Source: Gymnothorax reevesii (taxonomy: Eukaryota; Chordata; Actinopteri; Anguilliformes; Muraenidae). Taken from it: a stretch of 64,000 nucleotides of DNA. A program made the translations under genes and the position numbers. Numbering within the stretch: the stretch's first letter is position 1; each line of letters opens with the position of its first letter. The stretch spans positions 71,033,501 to 71,097,500 of the forward strand of contig CM056574.1 of NCBI GenBank assembly GCA_029721435.1, in the 5' to 3' direction. Positions 47,276 through 60,715 of the stretch are shown here, one piece after another. A model generated the notes under the pieces. That model worked only from the letters and a program-made list of their open reading frames with translations, ran no database searches and was not told the origin of the DNA.

Positions 47276-48144
47276 CTGTGGTCTTCAATGTTATTCCTGA
47301 GGACCCACTGTGTATGCTGGCTTTTGTTTTAACCACAGTTAAAACAAGCTGGATTTTTATGAGCTGTTCATTAGTCTTAAGTTTATTTAATGTTTAGAGC
47401 AGTTATTTGCCATCTTAATTCACAAGATAACAGAAATATCTATGTTTGCCATCTAGAATTAAAAAAAAAATGCCATCTTGCTATGCATTTGAAATAACAG
47501 TATAAAATGAGAGAAAACTATGTTTCCAATCAAATTAAAGATTTCCTTGGCTCCTAATTGGTGAAAACTAATTGGCACATCATGACAAATGTATTCGACA
47601 AGCAAATGGTAAAGAGTTAAACCAGCTTTGTGTTAATCTAATTAGGTTCACCTGAGGTTTTTTGAAAGAACTTGAAACAGTTGTGTCCCTCAGCCCAATT
47701 TGGGGTTTATGGAGTTACTCAGTGTCTAATTTGACCTGCTTCAGATGTTACAATTCTGGAAATTTCTAGCAATACAGAAATACACTCGTGGACAAAATTG
47801 TTGGTACCCCTCTGTTAATGAAAGAAAAATCCACAATGGTTATTGAAAACACCTGAAACTTACAAAAGTAACAATAAATAAAAATTTATTGAAAATTAAA
47901 CAATCAAAATCAGTCATCACTTTTCAATTGTCATTCAACATAATTTAAAAAAAAACAAACAACTCAAACATGCCTGGACAAAAATGATGGTACCTCTGTA
48001 AAAGATTGAAAAAACATTGACCAGAGGGACATGATTAACTCAGGTGTGTCCTGTAATTGGTATCACAGGTGTGTTGAATCTCATAATTAGTCAGTCTGCC
48101 TATTTAAAGGATGACAAATAGTCACTGTGCTGTTTGATGACATG

Positions 48145-50198
48145 GGGCTCTAATTTCATAGACCAGGCGCAGGTGCGGCGCATGGGGGGTGCGCCGCGCC
48201 AACGGGGTGTGTCCAGGCGTATGTGGCAATTTTGTGCCCGGCGTAGCCTGGCGCAAGTACTCCTCTGTCCCGCCTCTGCCCCTCCTTCCAGCGCAAGTTG
48301 GCAAAGAAGGCGTGTTTGGGTGTAACACAGCCGAGTCAAATCTTCACCAGTCAAATGAGCTCCTCACCTCACCTTTAATGTGTTAGAATATAGAAGGCGA
48401 CACAGCCCAGTAAAATCTTGCTCACTGGCAAGAGAAACGATGGATAGCGTGTTCCCATTAGTGACAAACTGTTGCTGCTTTAAATTTTGGGATTAACATG
48501 CATGGACAACAATGCAAGATACATGACACATTTATTTCCAATATGTGATCTTAACTCAGTACGAGATCATAGCAATCAGGCTGCATTCCTTTCCCCCACT
48601 AAAGACGATAAAACCTAAGTGACAATAATAGTAGCCTAGTATTAAGCCGCTTGCACACTGGACGCGAAACGAATTTTTCGTTCAACAGATTGCTTCTTGT
48701 GTCCAAAGGTCTAACAGGGTTTTAATAAATCGTCGTGTCCGACAGTATATTATTGTTTTTAATTTCTTCAAATTTGCTGACTCTTTCAGATATTAAACGT
48801 GAATGTTTTGATAAGAGGGCTCAGTTCTTTAAGATGAGTACCGAGAATTTCAATCAATGTTTCTGTTTAAGCTCTGCTCAATAAAGTGAGTCGACACTGG
48901 CGCGAAACAATGTACAATGCCTCCGTGTCTGACAGCCAAAAAAAAAAAAAAGAAGGGGGGGGGGGGGATTAGAATAGATTGAAAACGAAATAAAGAATAA
49001 AAAGAAACATTTTAACAACAGAGCATCCAATGAACACTGCGATTTATTTATTGGCGGGTCATCTTTGTTTGATGTCACGTTTGTTGCTGATATATTTTTA
49101 TTCTTAATTTCGTTATAAATCTGTTCTCATATCAATACTTTTACTTTTTGCTGGCTGCTGGACATGGAGTAATTTGCATTTCGTGTTGGACAGTCTTGAT
49201 CGTGCATGCGATGATTTCTTCACTCTGTCAGTGGTCATGGAATTGATTTGCTCACGCACTATTTTATCTCTGCTGTGGAAATAAAGCGTGAATCTGTTCG
49301 GTCCATCTGACTGATTTTCAAAAGAAAGACCGAATAAATACTGATGTCTATCCTCAACGGAAGAAAACAGATGAATAGACTAAAAAGAAAAGTCGATAGC
49401 TATCAATTTGCATTTTGTGAAGGCCGAACACAAACATAGCCAAGTTTGCACGTCTAATAATTCCTGGAATACTCGGAGAAATTAGAACTTTTATGACTCT
49501 CGGACACGGAGCTATATTAAAACCCTGTCCGACTATCGCGTCTTTGCATTGACTTTGTCTGTAATAAGTCGTGCGAAAAGTTCATTTTGCGTCCAGTGTG
49601 AAAGCGGCTTTACTGAGCATAGAACGCAAGCATTCGAGATATATATATATATTATACAGTTTGTGGTTGGCTGAGAAAGATGTGAAGTCGTTAGTTTGCA
49701 TCACAGATTCAGTTGCGTTGATTAAGCCAGGTCAAGTTTCCATTACGCGTGGCAACCGCCTGACATCAGGACAATCGATATAGATACTATAATTTATGTC
49801 CTTATTCAGATTGTTACAATAAATAGTGCTTCCTGTAATTATTTCTTGCATTGAAATGTGCCTTACATTCTGTAAACCTGCTGTGAGATTTCGGTGACGT
49901 GTGCGCACTCTGCGCCGGTCAGCCAAATTACCACTGCACGGAAATTAAACCAGGTTAGAGCTGGCGAGTTTTCTGCGCAACTCCAGCGGAGACTTTTTCT
50001 ACGAAATTGTCACTGCGTCTTGATGAATATGTGACACCTCCCCCTACTACGCCGCCACACCCATTTCGGCGCACCTTCGTCTACCGAAGGCTGCGCACCT
50101 CACGAAATTACCACTACGGGGGCTGCGCCGTACGAAATTACCACTGCGAGGGCTGCGCCTGGCTACGCCACCTGCGCTGCGCCAGGAAATTAGAGCCC
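48145..50198. mobile_element. 2054-bp DNA element with 3-bp TSD
   Basis: GGGCTCTAATTTC at the left and its exact complement at the right are flanked by direct ATG (48142-48144, 50199-50201). Outside, the Tc1 5' UTR continues uninterrupted up to its ATG at 50220. The subterminal region is rich in TGCGCC, CTGCGC and CGAAATTACCACT repeats (50098-50190). No transposase is seen. The 3-bp TSD would fit PIF/Harbinger-related groups, but the class is unproven. A truncated inverted copy lies at 1-551. Confidence 0.85.
48645..49609. mobile_element. 965-bp PIF/Harbinger-like element nested in the 2-kb element
   Basis: Inverted ends AGCCGCTTGCACACTGGACG and the complement of AGCCGCTTTCACACTGGACG extend inward about 110 bp (including GGTTTTAATA and CGTGTCCGACAG). 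Direct TTA flanks it at 48642-48644 and 49610-49612, the TWA duplication expected for PIF/Harbinger. It is non-autonomous: AT-rich interior, no frame. Confidence 0.85.
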
Positions 50199-50219
50199 AT
50201 GGTGTGTACCACACTGAAC

Positions 50220-51240
<1,021 letters not shown>

Positions 51241-51678
51241 GTTAGGGTACCATCATTTTTGTCCAGGCCTGTATCATTAGTTTGTTTTTTTTTTTAAATA
51301 ATTCTGTTGAACGACAATTCCAAAGTAAGGTCTGATTTTGATTGTTTAATTTTTTTTATAAATTTTTATTTATTGTTACTTTTGTAAGTTTCAAGTGATT
51401 TTGGTGACCATTGTGGGTTTTTCTTTCATTAACAGAGGGGTACCAACAATTTTGTCCACGTGTGTAAAACCACATTCTTCAAGGATATTTTATTCTTCAT
51501 AGCATGTATGGATGTTTCAATGTAACAATTGGCTAAAAACAGTAAGTAACAACGCTAAATGTGTAAAACAACTAATGAAGACATTAACAGCTTGTTAAAA
51601 TCTTGTGATGACCATTGTAGTTGGAACAAAAAATCAGCATACAGAGTGGGTCCCCAGGAATGACGTTGAAGACCACTG

Positions 51679-52450
51679 ATCTGCAAGGTTGCAGAGTGTG
51701 AGTAGAAGTGATGTTGCATTCGACATGAGTTTTGTCTGCAAGTTTGTGCAGTGCAGGCCAATATATTTATTAGTTGAGTATCTACATTTGTAGGCCTTAG
51801 ATGCCTGTCATTCTCAAAATGAGTTTTTTGTCATACTCCAAGTCAAACATCTCCGCCTCTGTAGCACCTATGTATACCAAACTTTCCAGTTATAGACTTA
51901 TCTATATTCTGAAGATATTTACGGAGGGATTTATTAATATATCATCCCTAGCCTGATTTATGAGACATTTTATTCTCAAATACGGCAAAAATAGATTTTT
52001 TTAAGGCTCGGACAGCATATTTTGATTTTCTCAGTAATAAAAGCAGATATCCTTAAATCCCTCTGTAGTTGTTTTTTTTCATCTTATATGTAAACAAAAA
52101 TAATTTTGCACCTGGCTTTATCAGATGTTTAGATTTATCCTCCTGAAATATATGCTAATTAGCGCATATTTGATGAGATCACGCCTAATTTGCATATTTA
52201 AACAAAAATTTAAAAAACTTGCAATACATATTTTTTTTCATACTATTGCGAGTAATCAACTGAGGAAGTTCCTTGATGATATCTATTATTTAAAAATTTT
52301 ACCCTATTCACCTGTAGTGTCTCGCCATAAAGCCAGATACCACTGAGTCATTGAGTATCTCAAGTAATATATTCACAATAGTATAAAGAAACTGGTGAGC
52401 CTAGTTGGGCTGAACAGCCTGTCTCGCCATTCATGTTATGTTGTTATGTT
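51679..52450 (+). repeat. AT-rich stretch ending in a LINE-like 3' tail
   Basis: Most of it is unrecognised. The end, GTTGGGCTGAACAGCCTGTC then TCGCCATTCATGTTATGTTG with repeated TATGTT, resembles the 3' terminus of fish CR1/Rex-type LINEs, suggesting a heavily 5'-truncated copy from an unknown start up to about 52450. Confidence 0.4.
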
Positions 52451-52569
52451 AAAGGGGAACTCCTGTCAATTTCAACACGTATCTTTGTTGTTTGTGGTGA
52501 AGGAGTACTGTCATTAGTGAGACAAACAAAGAAAATTGGTTTTGCCTACACCTTATGCTCCTGCTTGAG

Positions 52570-52662
52570 TTTGCACCTAAGTGGCTCAAACGGGGCAGGC
52601 TTTTAACGTGCTTTTAACCCCTCATTAGGATCGAGATGTCATTTCAAGTCCATAGCCATGTT
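52570..52662 (+). repeat. Left arm of inverted repeat flanking the hAT block
   Basis: GGCTCAAACGGGGCAGGCTT and CCATAGCCATGTTAAC pair with 60094-60183 on the opposite strand. This indicates that the hAT element 52740-60092 sits within or beside an older palindromic repeat. Confidence 0.8.
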
Positions 52663-54193
52663 AACTTAACCCTTCTAAGTGACAACAGTGAATTTGACTG
52701 CAGCCGCTTACCTAGAAATGCATAAAAGGTGTGCTAATTCAGTGGTTCCCAAAGTGGGGGGCGCAGAGTAATTGCGGGGGGGGGGGGGGGGGGATGGGGC
52801 ACGCAGTGCGCTGGAAGCAAATTTTTTTTTCCCCCAGCTGAGTTCCGGACACCAACAGAAAATCATTCGCATACAGCAAATCAGCAACCTTGTTCCGGAC
52901 TGCACCGTGGTGCGGTGACGGTCTCGGAACCACTGACAGCACAATTTATTCGCTGCCCAGAACACTGAGATTACATTGTGAATGCCTGCCTTCATCTTAT
53001 CGTAACTGTTGGTCAAATCATTCATCTAGCCTGCCATTTTCAGCAATAAATTGTTTTGAATGTGGTTGTCCAAATATTTGAAGCTGGTAAAATGAGCTGG
53101 TTACAATGAATGTAGTCTAGCAATACCCAACTCGCCGCTTTTTTATCCTGCACAGATCTGGCATATTAAGAATAAACTAGTAAGTGACACCAAACAAAAT
53201 CCGATGAATATAAAGAAAAAATTAAAGCTGCAAGCAGCGTTGAACGGGCCCTCGCCCCCATGCGCACATTGGGGTTGTGGCGAGATCCTTACGGGTGCAA
53301 GTGTGCACTCACGACCACTGGACAGTTCAAGTGCCGGCCCCAACCTGAGGGAAAGTGTTGAGCGAATCGGACAAGGTTGAAAGAGTTATGATAAGTTGAT
53401 ACTTCATCCACCAGAAGGCGCTCAGAGTGTAACCAAATTTGGGCAGGTGCATTCAGGGGCAGACCCTGAGCACAAATGTGAAGGTTTGAGCAAATCTGCC
53501 AATTTCAACGTAAAATGTGGCATTTTCTGTTTCCATAAGGGGGCGGGATGAGCTAGATTGTTGAGCAGCACATCGAGGCGTTCAGGGTGGGGCTTTTACT
53601 ATGTACAGGAATTTTGAATCCATTTGGATGAAGTATGAGGGAGAGAGAGCAACTCGAATGTGTTTAGCAAGGCATCTGAAATGGGGCACCATGGCGGCCA
53701 GGCCCATTTAGCGACAGACATGCAGAGCACTACTTTTGATCAGCATGGTCTCTTGTTCTGAAAAAAATATTGGGTTGATTATACGGAATCGCTAGGAGGA
53801 GTTCGTTAAAATGCAATATGTGGAAATCTGGCCAAAATGGCTGATTTCCTGTTTGGAAATCAAAACAGGTGCCAGAGACGTTTTTGTTCGAATAGGCAAC
53901 ATACACATGTGTATCAATTTTCATTTCCCTATTCCAAACAAACCCCTATGGGGAGGGGTTTTTCAATATTTCAAGGGGGCGCTATCGAGGCATTTTGCTG
54001 CCCTCATGGGCTTCGCCCCAATCAATTGTTGGAGCTCACCATCCTTGACCGGCAGATCAATTTGCATGATGATACGAATTCATTAAGAACATCAAAAACA
54101 CAAACCTATTTTCATCGCGAGGGATCCATTGTCACCGCATAGGCACACGGACGCCATCACTCGAAGCATTACAGCATTCGTAAAGCAGTTTAA

Positions 54194-56154
54194 CCCCTTT
54201 CTGCAGATGTAGATGCCCGCGTCTATAGACCTGCACATTGGAAGTACGCTGTTACTGTACTCGATCACTAGATAGCACCCCCGGATCAGTTATTGAATGT
54301 TCACAAGCAAGCAGACCTCGAACGCGGTTCTGAATACGGTGAAGTTCACTCCACTCCCTGTTTTTCGAGAGTTGCGTGAATTAAACTCCTCAGCTAAGCC
54401 TGATGTGCAAACTGGTCAGTATCCTTGCCCATAGTGTCGATTCAGCAGTTTGAAAAAACGATATCTTGACACAGAAAAAATCGTTATCCTTTGTAGCAAC
54501 CAGTTTAGCCACAGTGAGCCAACAGTATTCCAAGTAATGGTTCAGAAAAATCAGTTTTCTGAGGCAAAAAAATCGACATGGTATTAATTCTCTCACATTC
54601 TATTGCCTATTACAGTTGTCCCATACAAAAAAAATTGTAGTTCCCTACCGTGGATTTACGCGTAGATTCCTTCATTGCCAAATCCAGCGCTTCCTTATAT
54701 CCACCCGAGTACTGGCGTTGATAGCCAATCACTCAACCATACACTCAAGCTCTTCTGCGTAATTGTAGAGTTACACTTCATGGCCTCCTGAAGTTTCCCT
54801 GATAACAATGTATTGAATGGCTCGTTTCTTATCCAATTCCCGAGTGTTTAAACATTTTAGAGTAAGTGAAACACATTGATTGGACAAACACAGAGCATAC
54901 AAACCAATGCGTATCAGCATGCGCTGTTGTATCCTGTCTACGTTATGCACATTACGCGGCTAAAATAGACGGGATTTATAGAAAATCGGTTCGCAAAACT
55001 GGCCTTGAAGTGTTCAGTTACATTACAGGATTTAAATGAGAACGATATGCTCTATTGGAATTATTTCGAATGAAACAGGACCGGAGAGTTCTAGCTACTG
55101 GATACATCGCTCTCTATTTTATACAGTCAATGTCTCTGGAGGAGGGATTCACGAAAAAGGTCAGGCTGCTATTTTTGTTTGTTTTTTTTTTCTGTTTCGG
55201 AATGTATATGTACTCAACTAAGCCGAATGTCGAGGTTTTTTTCCTGTTTAAAACGCGAACTGCCCGTGCATTTTGGTGTGGACCCCCGGTACGTTCATTG
55301 CACGTTTCTTTTGAATCGGGAGACGCAATGGATTTGATATTCCCTGAAAGTGGAGTGTCTGTTCAGTTAAAATAAGCTATATTTCAGAATTCAGATATTA
55401 CTGTGTTAGTGAGGTGTACTTGCTCCTTATAAGTGTTGAAATGGGTTCGTGAGCTTTGAAGAGGGGACTGGTAGCTTTCATTACAGGGTGAATGTTCTGA
55501 CCGTTTAATTAGCAGTTTATTTAATGCGTGTTTGTGCTGGCTTTGAAGAAAAATGGCCAAAACTCTAAACTTTATTATGGAGAAAAGGCACGTTGATATT
55601 TGGAGAGGTTACTGGTGACCATTGGTATCCAACTGCACTAATATTGATAAATTCATACTAAACTCAACCAGAAAATCATTCGTTCATATTAAATTTCATG
55701 CCTTAAAGCTTTAATTGTGTTAAATACATGATTTTTTTAATGATTTGACAGCAAATCATTTTGAGACTTTGGGGAGACACTTGGGTAGCTGTATAATTTG
55801 GCTAATAGCATGTAGGTAATCTAGAATGTAATTTTGAAGATGAATTCTACTTGTGCTCAAGGAGTTTATGATACCATAAATGTATAGTTTTAAGCCCCAG
55901 CAGTTTTTCAATCGTCAGAATTATTTTTTTTGCAATTTCAATGGTGAATTCTCATGAAGATTTTTTATGTTTGCTGCTCATTTTCTCTACCAAAATCATG
56001 AAAATAAACTGAAATACAATGTAATTCTAAATGCTGTAAGTGTCTTTCCTGAATTGAGCCACATTTTTCCTCTTTGTGAAGCTTAAATCTTGAATTATAC
56101 AGCATTAAAGTGGGTAACCCATAAATAGCCAAATTTGGCTTCTGCACAAAGGGG
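54194..56154 (+). mobile_element. piggyBac-like TTAA element, copy 2, complete
   Basis: 1961 bp between TTAA at 54190-54193 and TTAA at 56155-56158, with short inverted ends CCCCTTTCTGCAGA / TTCTGCACAAAGGGG. The neighbouring repeat-unit junction at 56770-56790 (GTAGTTTAAGCAACTTC) is the same site without the element, showing precise TTAA insertion. No transposase frame was found, so it is non-autonomous. It is collinear with copies at 6922-8778 and 61905-64000. Confidence 0.88.
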
Positions 56155-58384
56155 TTAAGCAACTTCTTCTACATGATGTACAGGGGGAATAAAGTTGATG
56201 GGTTCAACTATGTGTCATCAGTACAAATGAAAGTCACAACTGGTCACTTCCTGTTAGCGGCCACACCCACTGACCTACAGACCTGCAGAGCACAACTTTT
56301 GATCAGCATGGTCTTTCAGTGTTTCATAATAAATCTGGTTTTGAATGGATGAAATCTCTGGGAGGAGTGCGTTAAAATACAATATGTGGAAATCAGGCAA
56401 GAATGGCACGTTAAAATCAAAATGGCCAACTTCCTGTTTGGAGAAGACACATGATGTCAGAGACTTTTTTGTGCGTCTTGGCCAAATACACATGTATACT
56501 AATTTTCATCTTTCTACTCCAGAAAAACCCCTATGGGGAGGGGTTTTTGAAAATTTCAAGGGGGCGCTATCGAGGCATTTTGTTGCTCTCATGGGCAAAG
56601 CCCTAATCAGATGTGAGAGCTTGACACCCTTGACCTGTCAATCAATTTTTATGATGAAACACGTTTATTAAAGACATCAGAAACCCAAACGTATTTTCAT
56701 GGCGAGGGATCCAGTGTCACCGCATCGCCACACGGACGCCATTACTCGAAGCATCACAGCATTCGTAAGGTAGTTTAAGCAACTTCTTCTACATGTTGTA
56801 CAGGGAAAATAAAGTTGATGGGTTCAACTATGTGTCATCAGTACAAGTGAAAGTTAAAACTGGTCACTTCCTGTTAGTAGCCACGCCCACTGACCTACAG
56901 ACCTGCAGAGCACAACTTTTGATCAGCATGGTCTCATAATGTTTAGGAATAAATCTGGTTTTGAAAGGATGAAATCTCTCAGAGGAGTGCGTTAAAATAC
57001 AATATGTGGAAATCAGGAAAAAATGACACGTTAAAATCAAAATGGCCAACTTCCTGTTTGGAGTAGACAAATGATGCCAGAGACTTTTTTGTCTGTCTTG
57101 GCCAAATACACATGTGTACCAATTTTTATCTTCCTAACCCAAAAAAACCCCTATGGGGAGGTGTTTTTGAAAATTTCAAGGGGGCGCTATCGAGGCATTT
57201 TGCTGCTCTTATGGGCAAAGCCCAAATCAGATGTGAGAACTTGCCACCCTTGACCTGTCAATTTATGATGATACAAGTTTATTAAAGACATCAAAAACCC
57301 AAACGTATTTTCATGACGAGGGATGGAAAGTCGCTGCGTCACTACACGGACGCCATTATGCGTAGCTTCACAGTATTCATAGGGTAGCTTCATCTATTTG
57401 TTCTGCATGTAATAGAAGTGGAATGAGGTTGGTGTGTTCAACTATGTGTCATCAGTACAAATGAAAGCAATAACTGGTCACTTCCCGTTACCACAGGGGG
57501 GCGCAAGGAGTAAAGTGGGAATTTAATGTATCTGGATGTTCAGGGCGGAGCATTGATCATGTCCAGCAAGTTTGAAGCTACTACACTCAAGTATGTGGGC
57601 GTGAGAGCATTGGGAATCCCCAACGTATTTTCATGGCGAGGGATCCAAAGTCGCCGCTTCGCCAAACGAATGCCATTACTCGTAGCTACACAACGTTCAT
57701 AATGTAGCTTCAGCAACTTGTTCTGAATGTTTTACAAGAAGAAAGTAGTTGATTGGTTCAACATTGTGTCATCAGTACCAGTGGAAGTAATGAGTGGTCA
57801 CTTCCTGTTACCACAGGGGGGCGCTATTAGCAAAGTGGGAAGTTAGTATATCAGGCCGTTCAGGGCGGCGCCCTCATCATGTTTAGCCGGTTTGAAGCTA
57901 CTCCAATCAAGTGTTTGGGTGTGAGATCGTTGTGAAATTTTTTCCTCAAGTCATTAAAATTTGTCACGCCCTAGCAGCCACGCCCTTTGACTGACAGATC
58001 TGCAGAGCACAACTTTAAATCAGGTTGGTTTCTCGATGATGTTTACAAAATTTGAAGCCGTTCCGACGAAATCCCTAGGAGGAGTTCGTTTTAAAATTCA
58101 AAAATTCAAATCAAAATGGCCGACTTTCTGATGGGTTTAGGGCGTGGCTCCAATGAAGTTTTTTGTATGCCTTGTTACAAGGCACATAACAACTGAATTT
58201 CATCTGCCTACGATAAAGTAACCGAATTTCCCTATGGGAATTTTGAAACGTGTTTAGGGGGCGCTATTTCGGCATTTGGGGTCAAACCTGTGCGACCACA
58301 CAAAAACATCAAATTTCGAATGAGGCCGGACGTATGTGGAAAGTTAGACGCGTTTTCATCATTGGGAAAGGGGTGAAATTGCCC

Positions 58385-58885
58385 TTTGAAAAGTCGTAAT
58401 AATAATAATAATAATAATAAAAATAAATAGTACGATTTCAATAGGGTCCTCGGACGACTTTCAGTCGGCTCGGGCCGCAATAATAATAAACAGCATGATT
58501 TCAATAGGGTCCTCCGCGGACGACTTGCAGTAGTGCTCTGGCCCTAATAATAATAAACAGCATGATTTCAATAGGGTCCTCCGCGGAAGACTTGCAGTCG
58601 TGCTCGGGCCCTAAAAATAAACAGTGCGATTTCAATAGGGTCCTCTGATGACTTTCAGTCGGCTCGGGCCCTAATAATAATAATAATAAAAATAAACAGT
58701 ACGATTTCAATAGGGTCCTCGGACGACTTTCAGTCGGCTCGGGCCCTAATAAAAATAAACAGTACAATTTCAATAGGGTCCTCGGACGACTTTCAGTCGG
58801 CTCGGGCCCTAATAATGATAATAAACAGCGCGATTTCAATAGGGCCCTCCGCAGACAACTTGTTGTCGGCTCGGGCCCTAATAAC
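58385..58885 (+). repeat. 3' minisatellite of about 60-bp units with TAA runs
   Basis: Seven to eight units contain GATTTCAATAGGGTCCTC, a hairpin-like GACGACTTTCAGTCGGC segment, GGGCCCTAATAATAA and an AAACAG start. The minus-strand frames 58232-58899 (RPEPTES repeats) are by-products. Confidence 0.92.
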
Positions 58886-59447
58886 CAAGATTGCGTCAAT
58901 CAATTTTAATCAAGCCGAGCTACTGAACGTAAAAATCATATTGGCAGGTTTGGCAAGTGGTGTTCGTGATTTTTTTTTTCTTGCACTTCGCTGTCGGCTG
59001 TTAATATAGGTTGATTGCGGTGCTTTCTTTGTGCATCATAGAAACATAATTTTAAGTAGACGGTTATACTCAGGCAGAGGGGTGTGATACAGCCCAATGA
59101 TTTTACACTTTAAGAGAGGTTTTGAATTATTAAATCTTCGTGTTGTTCATTTGAAAATGCGGTGGCCGTTTCCAAACCTGCCAATCATTTTTAATGTTTT
59201 CAGCTAGGCTAGACAATAATTATCTGTTCAGAGCATTCACATTTTCTAGAATAAGCTAACGCAATCTCGGTTATTTTTACTTCAAAATTTAACTGCCTCA
59301 AGACACTCCTTCGGAGGTCCGGCACAAGGTCACCGATTGGCTGTATGTAAGTAAGTTTCTGTTGATGTTCGGAACTGTAGTGGGAAAAAATTTCACGCAC
59401 GGCAAGAATGAATGAATAAATACAGTTAATGACACTGCTACCGTAAT
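58886..59447. other. Unique hAT interior; no gene seen
   Basis: Presumably the 5' UTR region of the hAT element. No splice sites or promoter can be supported. Confidence 0.35.
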
Positions 59448-59642
59448 ATGGACAAATTTTTGACGGAGCTCCCACGTAAACGCAAAGCAGGGGATGAACA
59501 ACCGCCAAATGTGCTTCCAAAGCAATTTCCTTCCAAGGCAAAGACTACAAAATATGGCGACGCATATCTTGCCTTTGGCTTCACCTGTACAACGGTGGGT
59601 AATGAGGAGAGACCGCAGTGTGTTGTCGGTCTTAAACAAACC
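59448..59642 (+). pseudogene. hAT transposase N-terminus, ZBED5-like
   Basis: MDKFLTELPRKRKAGDE followed by KYGDAYLAFGFT and NEERPQCVV resembles the start of the ZBED5-like branch of hAT transposases. The BED zinc finger is cut short: the second cysteine of its C-x2-C pair is a glycine (QCVVGLK), and homology ends before the histidines, at a poly-T tract. The catalytic region is missing down to the 3' terminal repeat. Only the first exon-like segment survives. Confidence 0.8.
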
Positions 59643-60044
59643 TTGAGGTTTTTGGTTTTTTTTTTTTTTTTTTCCCTCTCAGGGAGTTGGTCATGTTTTA
59701 AAACCCAATTTCTCAGATACGCAGTTTTTCAAAAATGTATAAATAGCAATGTGGTTGGAAATTAAAAAAGAACCCTGTTACACTGAACATAGCCTAATTA
59801 CACAGTTAAGGTGCTTGAAAACAGTTACACTTAAAATAATTACACCGTAAAGGAGGTTTGTTATTTTGTCATTTATTTCTAATTCTAAAAGTAGTTGTAG
59901 TTTATTACAACCTGCAGTGTATGGCAGTTTGCTTTTATTTTTTCAAAAAAGGTAGATGTTTATATGAATTACAATGTGTGAAATAAACTGCAGTGGACTC
60001 TGAAAACAAAAAAAAAATATGTGTATGTATGTCCTGTTTTTTTT
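59643..60044. other. hAT 3' region; poly-T and AT-rich
   Basis: A poly-T run (about 59656-59674), then AT-rich sequence leading to the G-run and terminal repeat. Nothing else supported. Confidence 0.4.
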
Positions 60045-60183
60045 TGGGGGGGGGGGGGGGGGGGCGCAGCATTGAAAGTTTGGGAAACACTGGTTAACAT
60101 GGCTATGGATTTGAAATGACATCTCGATCGTGTTAAGAGGCTAAAAGCACGTTAAAAGCCTGCCCCGTTTGAGCCGCTTAAGG

Positions 60184-60715
60184 CCCTGTCACACAGCGAA
60201 AGCACATCATAGGCGCATAAAATCTAGGTTATACGCGATTGTGCATGGAAAATGCGTAATTTGCGTAAATCATTAGTGGAGCCTGCGAAAGTCATATGTT
60301 TTTATGTGCCAAAAGTGGGGGCAGGGGTGGGCTTGCGCGCTTGTAAGCGAAAATCGTTTTGAACTGCACAAAAATTTAAAGCCCTATCACACAGCCCAAA
60401 ACTGATGGATCACGTATGGAAAACGCACTTAGCTGCTAAGTGCGTGCATGTTAGTGTCAAAATTTCCGCAAATTTTGGCGTATGCGTCGAAAAGAAACTG
60501 ATAAATAGCGCATGTTCCACTAATAAATCATGCACACATCACTTTAAAATCATGAATAGAACGCGTACTTCGACGAACAGCCAAAGTTTTTTAGCCAAAA
60601 AACCAAGTGCTATACTGTAGTGTTCCTTATTTAGCCTGTAGGTGGAGCCCTAGGCAAGGCGATGTGTGCTCCTGCGGAGGGGAGTTAAACGGTGGACGTG
60701 AAGGACTCGGTCAAG
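60184..60715. repeat. Direct repeats of a MITE-like head
   Basis: AAGGCCCTGTCACACAGCGA (60181) and AAAGCCCTATCACACAGCCC (60379) are two heads of one element type, about 200 bp apart, each followed by a CGCATAAAATC- or GATCACGTATGG-type stretch. 60600-60715 is unrecognised and contains the truncation point of the next Tc1-like copy. Confidence 0.55.

Larger units (their letters stand above)
53226..58885 (+). repeat. Long interspersed repeat with internal 620-bp units and 3' minisatellite
   Basis: It begins AAGCTGCAAGCAGCGTTGAA with CGGGCCCTCGCCCC, a 5' signature common in fish genomes, and ends in GGCTCGGGCCCTAATAA units. Inside, units of about 620 bp recur: about 53650-54189, 56155-56774 and 56775-57390 with a diverged partial fourth. 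Shared blocks include CCCCTATGGGGAGGGGTTTT, GGGGGCGCTATCGAGGCATT and CACGGACGCCATTA. The family class is not known to me and there is no coding frame. Confidence 0.8.
52740..60092. mobile_element. hAT (ZBED/Charlie-type) element filled with later insertions
   Basis: The left end CAGTGGTTCCCAAAGTGGGG and the inverted right end CAGTGTTTCCCAAAC... followed by GCTGCGCCCC are typical of fish hAT elements, with G-runs next to both (52777-52794, 60045-60064). A BED-type transposase start lies at 59448. The 8-bp flanks (TGCTAATT, GTTAACAT) do not match, so either the flank has decayed or the two ends are not a simple pair. The long repeat at 53226-58885 occupies most of it. Confidence 0.6.

Noticed and set aside
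46621..47332. Overlapping 140-170 codon frames on both strands
   Set aside because: They lie in GA/TC-rich low-complexity sequence with no recognisable domain and overlap each other on opposite strands.
58232..58899. Minus-strand frames with RPEPTES repeats
   Set aside because: They are by-products of the 60-bp 3' minisatellite.
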